Part shown: positions 1-5,214 of the stretch, piece after piece
How the letters are laid out: each line of letters opens with the position of its first letter
How positions within the stretch are numbered: position 1 is the stretch's first letter
Source: an uncultured Lachnospiraceae bacterium
Lineage (GTDB): Bacteria > Bacillota > Clostridia > Lachnospirales > Lachnospiraceae
Reading direction: 5' to 3'
Assembly (NCBI GenBank): GCA_902803635.1
Contig: CADCQU010000054.1
Span: 1-5,214, forward strand
Length of the DNA: 5,214 nucleotides
Position numbers and translations under genes: made by a program
The notes under the pieces: model-generated
Told to the model about the DNA's origin: nothing
What the model saw: the letters and a program-made list of their open reading frames with translations, nothing else
Databases searched by the model: none

Positions 1-390
1 CATTTGCTGGAGAGGCTGTCCAACTACGCCGCGATTACCCGGCGGGAAATCATCTGCGTCTTCGACGCCTACCGCGTGGCCGGCGGGGTCGAGCGCATTT
101 GTAAATACCAAAACATCACGGTCATCTATACAAAGGAGGCAGAAACCGCCGACCAGTATATCGAGAAGGCCGCGCACGAGCTCACAAAGCAGTACCAGGT
201 CACCGTCGCGACCTCCGATGCCATTGAGCAGGTCATCATCTACGGGGCCGGAGCCCTGCGGCTCTCCGCACGGAACTTCCTGGAGGAAATCCAGAACGCC
301 GAGCGGGAGTTCCGCGGCCAGTTCCTCCGCGAGGACATCATCACCCCCGGGGTTGGGAATACGATGGAGGAGGCACTGAAGAAATTATAA
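1..390 (+). CDS. yacP: YacP/Rae1-like NYN-domain ribonuclease, C-terminal part (start outside window)
   Basis: The reading frame is open from base 1 and ends with TAA at 388-390. A TTG at base 4 is probably internal, because the family normally runs to about 170 residues and its first strand, carrying the initial catalytic Asp (DGYN-like), is missing here. Visible family features are VFDAY (Asp codon 64-66), ETADQYIEKA (Asp codon 151-153), VATSD (Asp codon 217-219) followed by EQ, and then GAGALRLSA. These match the acidic pocket and C-terminal helices of Bacillus subtilis YacP. That protein, Rae1, is known as a ribosome-associated endonuclease that cuts certain mRNAs during translation. The same role here is inferred from homology. 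The product should be cytoplasmic. In related bacteria the gene often follows cysS, mrnC and rlmB, which cannot be checked here. It converges on the serpin gene, with a shared hairpin between them. Confidence 0.9.
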   Translation, partial: HLLERLSNYAAITRREIICVFDAYRVAGGVERICKYQNITVIYTKEAETADQYIEKAAHELTKQYQVTVATSDAIEQVIIYGAGALRLSARNFLEEIQNAEREFRGQFLREDIITPGVGNTMEEALKKL

Positions 391-461
391 ACCGTCTTTC
401 CGTGGTTACACACAATTCAGGTGTCCCTATTGAGAAAGAATGCTTTGCTTCATGAAGGGCC

Positions 462-546
462 TGTCATTCTGAGCGAAGCGAAGAATCCCGTAATTTTTCT
501 CACAAAGTTGACGGGATTCTTCGTCGCTTCGCTCCTCAGAATGACA
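462..546 (+). repeat. Asymmetric inverted-repeat element, copy 1 (short arm to long arm)
   Basis: The left arm (462-491) opens with TGTCATTCTGAGCGAAGCG and runs to a CCCGT end. The right arm (511-546) is its reverse complement with two extra triplets, so the arms are 30 and 36 nt. The 19-nt spacer begins AATTTTTC. The transcript would fold into a long hairpin with two small bulges. There is no T-tract, so it is not a typical terminator. Related copies lie at 2250-2335 (opposite orientation) and 5133-5214. The layout resembles short palindromic or MITE-like intergenic repeats; mobility is an inference. Strand is set here as short arm first = plus. Confidence 0.9.
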
Positions 547-575
547 AAAAACGAGGGAAGCTGAACAGAGTAACT

Positions 576-617
576 AAAAGCCTGCCATGTGGAAATTCCT
601 CCACATGGCAGGCTTTT
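576..617. terminator. Bidirectional intrinsic terminator between yacP and serpin
   Basis: An 18-bp perfect stem (576-593 with 600-617) surrounds a 6-nt loop (594-599). The core is CCTGCCATGTGGA and its complement. The stem ends in AAAAG on the left and CTTTTCT on the right, so both strands give a U-rich tail. It lies about 190 bases after yacP and about 95 bases after the serpin stop, which fits termination of both convergent genes. Confidence 0.85.
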
Positions 618-710
618 CTATCATACTATCTGGTATTTATCGTTGATTTTTGGGACGGTCAAATTGTGTTAACCTTCACACATGGTACTCCTACCCTGTC
701 CCCGTGCGCC

Positions 711-2135
711 TCAAATGTTATTCACCGCCCCGACAAAGAGCGGGATGCCGGTGTCGCTCTCAATCATGTAGAGGAAGGGGCGGTCGACCTTGAAATCCGT
801 CAGCTCATCGCTGAGCATGGCTCCGGAGGCGAGCATATACGCCGTGAAGGCGGCCGCCTCGACGCCCTCCTCGTCAATCTTGACCCGCGCATCGTGGAGG
901 GCCTTGTCGAGGACAAAGGGTATCCCGTCCTCTGCAAGCGAGGAGAAATTCGCCTTGTTAACATCGAAGGCATCCGAAATGCCCATTTGCTTCAGGATGC
1001 TCTTGAGGTCGTACTCGGCTGTGACGTCAAACTTCGGAAGCGCAATGTCAACCATCATCGTCCCATACTTGTCATACTTGTTTCCGGTCCATTTGTCACC
1101 GCCCTCCGCGAGGAACTTCCGGGCTTCCGCATCTTCCATGAGCTCCTCCGGCATCACGCCCTTGTTCGGAAGAAGGAAATACATCGCACCGCCTGAGACA
1201 AAGGGCAGCCGCATAGCCGTAAACTTCTCGCCGACGTAGACGGTGCCTTGCTCCCGCCTGTGCATGAAGGGGACTTCCTTATCGCCGTCCTTCCCGTGGA
1301 AGGTGTCGTCCCTGGTCGATTCCTTGCTGAATTCGTCCTGCCAGCGGGCCTTCAGATAGATTGTGGAGGCCAGCACCATCGCGAGCTGCGGATCGTCAAA
1401 TTTCAGCCCTTCGACCTGCTCCTTTAAAAGACCGCCGGTCTTCTCGTTGAGCCAGTCGCGGAGAGCCTGGTCCATCTCCGCCGAGCCGAAGTCCCCACGC
1501 GTAATCGACGCGAAATACCGCTCGGCCGCCCTCTGCACCGTCTCGTCCTTGAACGGGATCTTGTTCGAGAGCCACATCGAGCTCCCAAGGTCCACCGTCT
1601 GCGCATCGTCCCCACGGCGCACCGCCTGGGCGAGGGCATTTGCCGTCTGATAAAAATCGTCCAGCGAGTCCGCATTTGCCGCCTTCAGAATCTGGGCGCG
1701 CGTCTCACCCTCGGAAATCTCCGCGAGCATCCCGAGCGAGAGGTAAATGTTGAGCGGCGAGAAGGAGGGGTTTTCGACCTCCGGATCCGCGATCATCTTT
1801 CTCGAAATATCCAGAAGAAAATCCGCGTACTCGGCCTTGCTCTTTGCTGCAAGCTCCTGGCGCTTCGAGGCGCTCTCCGTCCATTCCCGCCACGCCTTGT
1901 CGTAGCCTTCCTCGTTAAATGTCCCCGTCGCGTTGTCAAAAAAGCTATCGTCACTCGGATACGCCGCGTTCACAACAAGGTCCTTCGCCGCAAGGAGCTT
2001 CGTCCCCGTCTTCGTCGTTCCCGTACCAGAGCTCCCCGGATTACTCGTCACCGCATCGTTCCCGCAGCCCATCAGCATCCCTGCCGCCAATACGCCCGCC
2101 AAAACTCCTGCCAACACACGTTTTCGTATCTTCAT
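711..2135 (-). CDS. Secreted lipoprotein serpin (serine protease inhibitor family I4)
   Basis: This 474-residue protein starts with a basic n-region and hydrophobic stretch (residues 1-23). A lipobox LMG|C follows, with Cys24 as the expected lipid-modified residue, so it should sit on the outer face of the membrane. Residues 25-46 are a Gly/Ser/Thr-rich linker. The serpin fold covers about 65-474: helix A near 68-115, NPSFSPLNIYLSLGML (122-137), NEKTGGLLKEQV (230-241), STIYLKARW with the breach Trp265, LPKFDV (366-371) and the reactive-loop hinge DEEGVEAAAFTA (421-432). FKVDRPFLYMI (448-458) satisfies the PROSITE serpin signature as I know it. Gly at P15, Glu at P13 and Ala at P12-P10 fit an inhibitory serpin; P14 is Val rather than the usual Thr/Ser. 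Counting from P15 puts P1 at Gly438, but the loop is about four residues longer than in alpha-1-antitrypsin, so the scissile bond is uncertain. Known bacterial serpins protect against host or self proteases, or guard cellulosomes; the target here is unknown. The ATG at 2133-2135 has a good Shine-Dalgarno, and the gene ends in TGA. Confidence 0.95.
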   Translation of the reverse strand: MKIRKRVLAGVLAGVLAAGMLMGCGNDAVTSNPGSSGTGTTKTGTKLLAAKDLVVNAAYPSDDSFFDNATGTFNEEGYDKAWREWTESASKRQELAAKSKAEYADFLLDISRKMIADPEVENPSFSPLNIYLSLGMLAEISEGETRAQILKAANADSLDDFYQTANALAQAVRRGDDAQTVDLGSSMWLSNKIPFKDETVQRAAERYFASITRGDFGSAEMDQALRDWLNEKTGGLLKEQVEGLKFDDPQLAMVLASTIYLKARWQDEFSKESTRDDTFHGKDGDKEVPFMHRREQGTVYVGEKFTAMRLPFVSGGAMYFLLPNKGVMPEELMEDAEARKFLAEGGDKWTGNKYDKYGTMMVDIALPKFDVTAEYDLKSILKQMGISDAFDVNKANFSSLAEDGIPFVLDKALHDARVKIDEEGVEAAAFTAYMLASGAMLSDELTDFKVDRPFLYMIESDTGIPLFVGAVNNI

Positions 2136-2142
2136 TTCCGTA

Positions 2143-2149
2143 TCCTCTC
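2143..2149 (-). promoter_or_regulatory. Ribosome binding site of the serpin gene
   Basis: On the minus strand GAGAGGA lies 7 bases before the ATG, a strong Shine-Dalgarno at normal spacing. It fixes the start directly ahead of the signal peptide. Confidence 0.8.
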
Positions 2150-2249
2150 TTTCTGGCAGCTTCCTGCCTTTTTACTGGCAACAAACCTTTTTCCTACAAA
2201 TCGTTCCATTCTTTCCAACTGTACGGTTGACTTCCAGAGCATCGTTTTC

Positions 2250-2335
2250 TGTCATTCTGAGGAGCAACGCGACGAAGAATCCCTTCAAATGGTAGCGAAA
2301 AATTTACGGGATTCTTCGCTTCGCTCAGAATGACA
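2250..2335 (-). repeat. Asymmetric inverted-repeat element, copy 2 (inverted relative to copy 1)
   Basis: The long arm is on the left (2250-2283, starting TGTCATTCTGAGGAGC) and the short arm on the right (2306-2335, ending CTCAGAATGACA). The short arm is identical over 30 nt to the short arm of copy 1. Read in reverse complement, the spacer begins AAATTTTTC, matching the start of the copy 1 spacer, so the two copies share more than their arms. The element lies about 115 bases upstream of the serpin start and could affect its transcript or promoter; that is inference. Confidence 0.9.
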
Positions 2336-2417
2336 AGTCTTTCATAGGGAAGATGACCTCTTTTATGCGTTTAATCGTACAGCTCGAATCTTTTGCTGCC
2401 TTTACCTATATTGTGGC

Positions 2418-2456
2418 AAATGCGGGGGCTTTTGTTGCAGGCCCCCGCATTTTTTT
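2418..2456 (+). terminator. GC-rich intrinsic terminator with T-tract on the plus strand
   Basis: A 12-bp stem, AAATGCGGGGGC (2418-2429) with GCCCCCGCATTT (2441-2452), closes an 11-nt loop. A T-run covers 2450-2456. The strong tail is on the plus strand, yet both flanking genes are on the minus strand. Read leftward the tail is only UUUGCC, so it would be a weaker stop for the 819-residue gene. It may work in both directions or end an unannotated rightward transcript. Confidence 0.7.
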
Positions 2457-2464
2457 CATATGGG

Positions 2465-2495
2465 AATGAACAAAATGCTTGCATTTTGATTCATT
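2465..2495. other. AT-rich imperfect palindrome downstream of the 819-residue gene
   Basis: CAAAATGC (2471-2478) pairs with GCATTTTG (2481-2488) across a TT centre. The pairing extends through AATGAA/TTCATT with one bulged A at 2489. It could be part of the 3' processing or termination region of the minus-strand gene, or a protein-binding palindrome. No function can be assigned. Confidence 0.4.
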
Positions 2496-2504
2496 TCCTC
2501 GCGC

Positions 2505-2546
2505 CGGACGCACGCCGCGAAGCGGCATATTTCGTTTGTGCGTCCG
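2505..2546 (-). other. Compound GC-rich hairpin just after the 819-residue gene
   Basis: An outer 9-bp stem, CGGACGCAC (2505-2513) with GTGCGTCCG (2538-2546), encloses a second stem GCCGC/GCGGC (2514-2518 with 2522-2526) with a GAA loop. On the minus strand it starts 11 bases after the stop codon, a usual place for a 3'-end hairpin. No T-tract follows, so it may stabilise the mRNA end rather than terminate. Confidence 0.45.
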
Positions 2547-2557
2547 TGTGCATTATA

Positions 2558-5017
2558 TTATTCCTTAATCGTCGCCTCCGGCTCGATGTAGGTGACAAAT
2601 GCGTTTCCGCCGGCAGCGAAGTCGGCGGTGCTGTCCTGCATGCCGAAGTAATAGTGGCTGCCGTCCTCGAACTTGTAGAGCTTCGTGTTGTAGCTGTCGT
2701 ACCCGACGATGACCGCCGTGCTCCCGTCCTTCCGCTGGGTCACGACGGGCCGGCCCTGGGCGACCTCGTAAAGCACCTGCTCCAGGGTACAGCCGGAAAG
2801 GTCGAGAACCACGACGTCGTCGCCCACCATCTCCTGCAGCTTCTTCGCGTTGATCTCCCCCGACAGGAAGGCCTGCTGGAGGTCTTCATTTGCCAGCTCG
2901 TACTTCGCGGCAAGGCTCCCGCGCTCATAGACATAGGCCCCGCCGAGGTCGAGCACCGTACCGACGCCCGTGTAGGCCATCTGGACCGACCTTGCGGGAT
3001 CCGTCTCGACCGAAATCAGGTGGCCGTTGCCGTAGACATAGTAGAGCGGGCACGGGTTCGAGGACTCTGCCCGAAGACCCTCCGCGCTTTTAACCGGACG
3101 GATCTTAAAGCCCGTGACCGTCGGCGAGAGGCTCCGCGCGGCGGACGGAAGCTTCAAGGTGCTCACCACACCCTGGCGCGTCGACGTGCTCCGCGAAAGC
3201 ACGACGCGCTTCTCCGGCTGCTCAACGTTGCTCACGATGCTGTCATCGGCAATCGCCTTGTATTTCCCGTCTTCCTTGACCGCGCGGTGCAGGACGACGC
3301 GCGCTTCCTCGACCTCGACATCCGTCACGTACACGTCCTTCGGCGAGTAATTCTTAATCGAGTTCCCCTCAAAGGTCTCAATAAAGATACTGTCCATCCC
3401 AAAAATCACGCCACCGGCCGGCTGCACCTCGATGTCCTTCTTCTGCGCGCGCCCGTAGAGCAGATTTTCGCCGAGATACCCAAATATCTTCACATAGGAA
3501 CCCTTTGGCGCGGTGATCAGCCTCTCCTGTCCCGTGAAAAGGTTCCGGATCCGGATATTTGTCGTGGCATTCGGCTCCATCTCCTCCATCACGGCGAGGA
3601 TTCCACCCGTCGACGAGGCCAGGCAGTCCCGGCGGACGCCGGAAAGCAGCGTCTCACAGGTGGTGCCGTCCGCGGAAATCTTCAGGATGTTCCCATCCAC
3701 ATAGATGCAAATGTCGCCGCCCGCGGAGACCGCGCAGAGCTTTGCAAGGTCGGCCTCCAGGCGCTCGCCGTCCATGTCCGTCTCGAAAAATGACAGCTCA
3801 CGGACGCTGTCGCTCTCGCACTCGAAGTGGCAGACGGAGACGCCCGCCCGGCCCTCATGCGGTCCGCGGTTCATGTAGCCGGAAACTATAAAGTCCACGT
3901 CGCCGCTCTCCGCGACCTTTAAAATGCGTATCACGTGGTCGTTGTTCGCGCCGCGCGGATCCGTCAGATCTTCCATCTCAAAGGAAAAGACCCGGATGAG
4001 CTTTGACGAGGTCTCGCTGTACTCCCAAAGCGAGCCGCTCGCGACAAAGGCCACCGCGTGCACGTCGGCATTTGCCATGTACTGGCCGCTCTTCGGATAG
4101 ACGCCGAGGGAAATTCCGTCGGCCACGATTGCTCCCTTCTCGCCGGTAAAAACCTGCTCGGTCGTCCGGGAGAAATCAAGGAGCCGGATCCGGGAGGTGG
4201 TGTAGCGGAGGCGGTAGAACTCCTTCACGCGGTAATACTCTTTCTTCCCGTTATCACCTTCCGTCTGTATCGTGTATTCATTTGTCAGGGATCCCGTGCT
4301 CGCGTTGATCTCGGTGATGGTCGGAACCACCTTCCCTACGATGGTCGGCTTCAGGTTTCCCCAGAAAATGCGGCTGGTCTGCGAATGGATGTCCACCTTC
4401 GCAAGGCTCGTATCCGTAAGGTTCGGGTTCGGCTCCAGATACACCCCGAGCTCGTCCACCGCGTTTTCCTTTAGACACCCTTCCGCGAAATTGCAGACAA
4501 AGGCAAGGTATTCCTCGGCAAATGTATCCGAACGGGAGATGAGGCGCGTGTAGTAGTTGCATTTGCCTGTTCCCGTATCAATCGTAAAGCGGATTGGATA
4601 TTCCCGGTTCATGCGAATAGGCTCGCTGAGGACAAACTCGGCTGTATAATAGCCATCCTCCTCGACAAAGTTCCCGATGACCGCATTTTCCAGAACGCGC
4701 CCGCTATCCGGTGCTGACACCTCGTAGGAAACCGAACGGACGGTCGCGCCGTAGGGTCGGTAGGACACACGGACCTTCCGGTTCACCTCCACCGGCACGA
4801 GACCCCTGCGGAGGCGGGCGGGATTCATCTCCGACGTATAGCCGAACATCGGGTTCATGCGCACGCCGCCGAGTTCCACGTACATGACAGGAAGCGTCGA
4901 ATCCGCAAGATCCGACGCATTTTCCGTAACCTGTCTATTCATTAAGCTTGAAAATACGACAACTCCCGCCACAAAAATAAGCAGCAGGAGCAGTCCTCTT
5001 CGAATTTTAGCGAACAT
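2558..5017 (-). CDS. Conserved-type membrane-anchored extracytoplasmic protein, beta-propeller-like, function unknown
   Basis: This protein has 819 residues. Residues 1-7 are basic and 8-26 are one hydrophobic helix with no lipobox, so it is probably a signal anchor with the rest outside the membrane. Residues about 42-160 look like a beta-sandwich domain. About 165-292 mix helix and strand and end in YYRVKEFYRLRYTTSRIRLLDF, possibly NTF2-like. About 300-680 hold successive strand-rich blocks of the form 'GDICIYVDGNILKIS', 'GILAVMEEM..IRIRNLFTGQ' and 'LGENLLYGR', which resemble beta-propeller blades. Residues 736-811 (VVVLDLSGCTLEQVLYEVAQGRPVV, then TAVIVGYDSYN and FVTYIE) resemble the second half of a C39/papain-like fold. 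The usual His before the VGYD strand is Thr767-Ala here, and no N-terminal Cys segment is clear, so peptidase activity is unlikely. From memory, unchecked, similar proteins occur in Lachnospiraceae. The role is unknown; envelope sensing or scaffolding is possible. The start is ATG at 5015-5017 with AAGGGA upstream, and the stop is TAA at 2558-2560. Confidence 0.85.
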   Translation of the reverse strand: MFAKIRRGLLLLLIFVAGVVVFSSLMNRQVTENASDLADSTLPVMYVELGGVRMNPMFGYTSEMNPARLRRGLVPVEVNRKVRVSYRPYGATVRSVSYEVSAPDSGRVLENAVIGNFVEEDGYYTAEFVLSEPIRMNREYPIRFTIDTGTGKCNYYTRLISRSDTFAEEYLAFVCNFAEGCLKENAVDELGVYLEPNPNLTDTSLAKVDIHSQTSRIFWGNLKPTIVGKVVPTITEINASTGSLTNEYTIQTEGDNGKKEYYRVKEFYRLRYTTSRIRLLDFSRTTEQVFTGEKGAIVADGISLGVYPKSGQYMANADVHAVAFVASGSLWEYSETSSKLIRVFSFEMEDLTDPRGANNDHVIRILKVAESGDVDFIVSGYMNRGPHEGRAGVSVCHFECESDSVRELSFFETDMDGERLEADLAKLCAVSAGGDICIYVDGNILKISADGTTCETLLSGVRRDCLASSTGGILAVMEEMEPNATTNIRIRNLFTGQERLITAPKGSYVKIFGYLGENLLYGRAQKKDIEVQPAGGVIFGMDSIFIETFEGNSIKNYSPKDVYVTDVEVEEARVVLHRAVKEDGKYKAIADDSIVSNVEQPEKRVVLSRSTSTRQGVVSTLKLPSAARSLSPTVTGFKIRPVKSAEGLRAESSNPCPLYYVYGNGHLISVETDPARSVQMAYTGVGTVLDLGGAYVYERGSLAAKYELANEDLQQAFLSGEINAKKLQEMVGDDVVVLDLSGCTLEQVLYEVAQGRPVVTQRKDGSTAVIVGYDSYNTKLYKFEDGSHYYFGMQDSTADFAAGGNAFVTYIEPEATIKE

Positions 5018-5021
5018 AAAA

Positions 5022-5027
5022 TCCCTT
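5022..5027 (-). promoter_or_regulatory. Ribosome binding site of the 819-residue gene
   Basis: AAGGGA on the minus strand lies 4 bases before the ATG (the AAGG core about 6 bases), a moderate Shine-Dalgarno. It supports this start, which directly precedes the membrane anchor. Confidence 0.6.
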
Positions 5028-5040
5028 ATAATTATTTGCT

Positions 5041-5069
5041 TTTATACCGACGCATCAGCGTACAGAAAA
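5041..5069 (-). promoter_or_regulatory. Weak candidate promoter for the 819-residue gene
   Basis: On the minus strand TATAAA (5041-5046) could be a -10 box, with TTTTCT (5064-5069) 17 bases upstream as a poor -35. The transcript would then start near 5034 with a leader of under 20 bases. The -35 match is only 3 of 6, so this is tentative. Confidence 0.25.
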
Positions 5070-5088
5070 ACATCCTGTGAATGTTTTT
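5066..5088. terminator. AT-rich hairpin with flanking T-runs, possible weak terminator
   Basis: AAAAACAT (5066-5073) pairs with ATGTTTTT (5081-5088) around a 7-nt loop, with T to 5090 on the plus strand and T5 on the minus strand. The stem is almost all A-T, so stability is low. It could end a minus-strand gene lying to the right, or be chance AT composition. Confidence 0.2.
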
Positions 5089-5132
5089 TTGCATACATTT
5101 ATTCGTTACTATTCAGTTGACCCCGATTTTTC

Positions 5133-5214
5133 TGTCATTCTGAGGAGCGCGTCCTTCGGACATCCCTGAATCGAATCGCCTACGGCGATGAGGGATGAGG
5201 AAAAGCGACGAAGA
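5133..5214 (-). repeat. Asymmetric inverted-repeat element, copy 3, long arm interrupted and cut by the window end
   Basis: The sequence starts TGTCATTCTGAGGAGCG (5133-5149), as in the long arms of copies 1 and 2, and resumes AAGCGACGAAGA at 5203-5214, exactly the continuation in copy 1. Between them are about 53 extra bases (5150-5202) rich in small palindromes: GTCC-TTC-GGAC (5151-5161), ATCGCC-TAC-GGCGAT (5175-5189) and CATCCCT/AGGGATG (5161-5167 with 5191-5197). The hexamer TGAGGA occurs at both 5141-5146 and 5196-5201. The rest of the element lies beyond the window. Confidence 0.75.

Larger units (their letters stand above)
391..710. other. Intergenic region between convergent yacP and serpin genes
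   Basis: This 320-base gap has no supportable gene. It contains the 85-bp inverted-repeat element at 462-546 and the perfect hairpin at 576-617. A near-perfect 13-14 nt inverted pair (404-417 with 662-674) flanks both. No promoter is expected because both neighbouring genes end here. Confidence 0.8.
2136..2557. other. Intergenic region between the 819-residue gene and the serpin gene
   Basis: This 422-base stretch has no convincing gene. On the minus strand it holds the 3' end region of the 819-residue gene and the leader of the serpin gene. Contents from left to right are the serpin Shine-Dalgarno, a small leader hairpin (2155-2168), the second repeat copy (2250-2335), a GC-rich hairpin with a rightward T-tract (2418-2456), an AT-rich hairpin (2465-2495) and a compound GC hairpin (2505-2546). 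I found no convincing -35/-10 pair for the serpin gene. Confidence 0.75.

Noticed and set aside
4..6. TTG at base 4 as a true start of the yacP gene
   Set aside because: The frame is open to base 1, and starting here would remove the first strand and catalytic Asp of the NYN fold. The gene is cut by the window edge.
462..546. Repeat copy 1 as the yacP terminator
   Set aside because: The hairpin is long but has no T-tract after it, and a better terminator follows at 576-617.
666..1196. Plus-strand open frame opposite the serpin 3' half
   Set aside because: It is antisense to conserved serpin motifs, has no ribosome binding site, and starts inside the terminator-proximal gap. It is a shadow frame.
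2581..2810. Active C39-type cysteine peptidase at the C-terminus of the 819-residue protein
   Set aside because: The segment resembles the fold, but the expected His before the VGYD strand is absent and no Q...CGP-like Cys motif is seen, so catalysis is not supported.
2393..3793. Long plus-strand open frame of 466 codons opposite the 819-residue gene
   Set aside because: It begins at a TTG without a Shine-Dalgarno, its translation is rich in Arg, His and Pro with no family features, and it is antisense to a well-formed protein. GC-rich codon use explains the lack of stops.
4058..4474. Plus-strand frame of 138 codons opposite the 819-residue gene
   Set aside because: No ribosome binding site or recognisable domain; it lies fully within the opposite-strand gene.
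462..5214. CRISPR array or attachment sites made from the TGTCATTCTGAG repeats
   Set aside because: The copies are about 1.8-2.9 kb apart, are inverted repeats with differing orientation, and lack regular spacers or cas genes.

Overview
The window looks like a chromosomal segment of a moderately GC-rich Firmicute, most likely a Clostridia member near Lachnospiraceae. This rests on a YacP/Rae1-type NYN-domain protein, Shine-Dalgarno-led genes, intrinsic terminators, and a large single-pass envelope protein of a type I recall from Lachnospiraceae. That last point is from memory and unchecked. No rRNA, tRNA, CRISPR array, transposase or phage gene is visible.

Layout, left to right. Bases 1-390 (+) are the 3' part of a yacP-like gene whose start lies outside the window. 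Bases 391-710 are intergenic and hold a long imperfect inverted repeat (462-546) and a strong hairpin (576-617) that can terminate both convergent genes. Bases 711-2135 (-) encode a secreted lipoprotein serpin with a well-preserved serpin core, reactive-loop hinge and C-terminal signature. Bases 2136-2557 are intergenic, with a second inverted copy of the repeat (2250-2335), a terminator-like GC hairpin facing right (2418-2456) and two further hairpins. Bases 2558-5017 (-) encode an 819-residue membrane-anchored, mostly extracytoplasmic protein with a beta-propeller-like middle and a papain/C39-like but apparently degenerate C-terminus. Bases 5018-5214 hold its leader and the start of a third repeat copy, interrupted by about 53 bp.

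The serpin and the 819-residue protein lie on the same strand but are 422 bp apart with hairpins and a repeat between them, so they are probably separate transcription units. Both are predicted to act outside the membrane, the serpin as a lipid-anchored protease inhibitor and the larger protein in an unknown role. The YacP-like protein is a cytoplasmic RNA-related gene with no evident link to them.

The most notable items are the lipoprotein serpin with its slightly long reactive loop, the unassigned 819-residue protein, and a repeat family with one short arm and one long arm, present three times in about 5 kb, once in each non-coding gap. Nothing here clearly forms a new multi-gene system.
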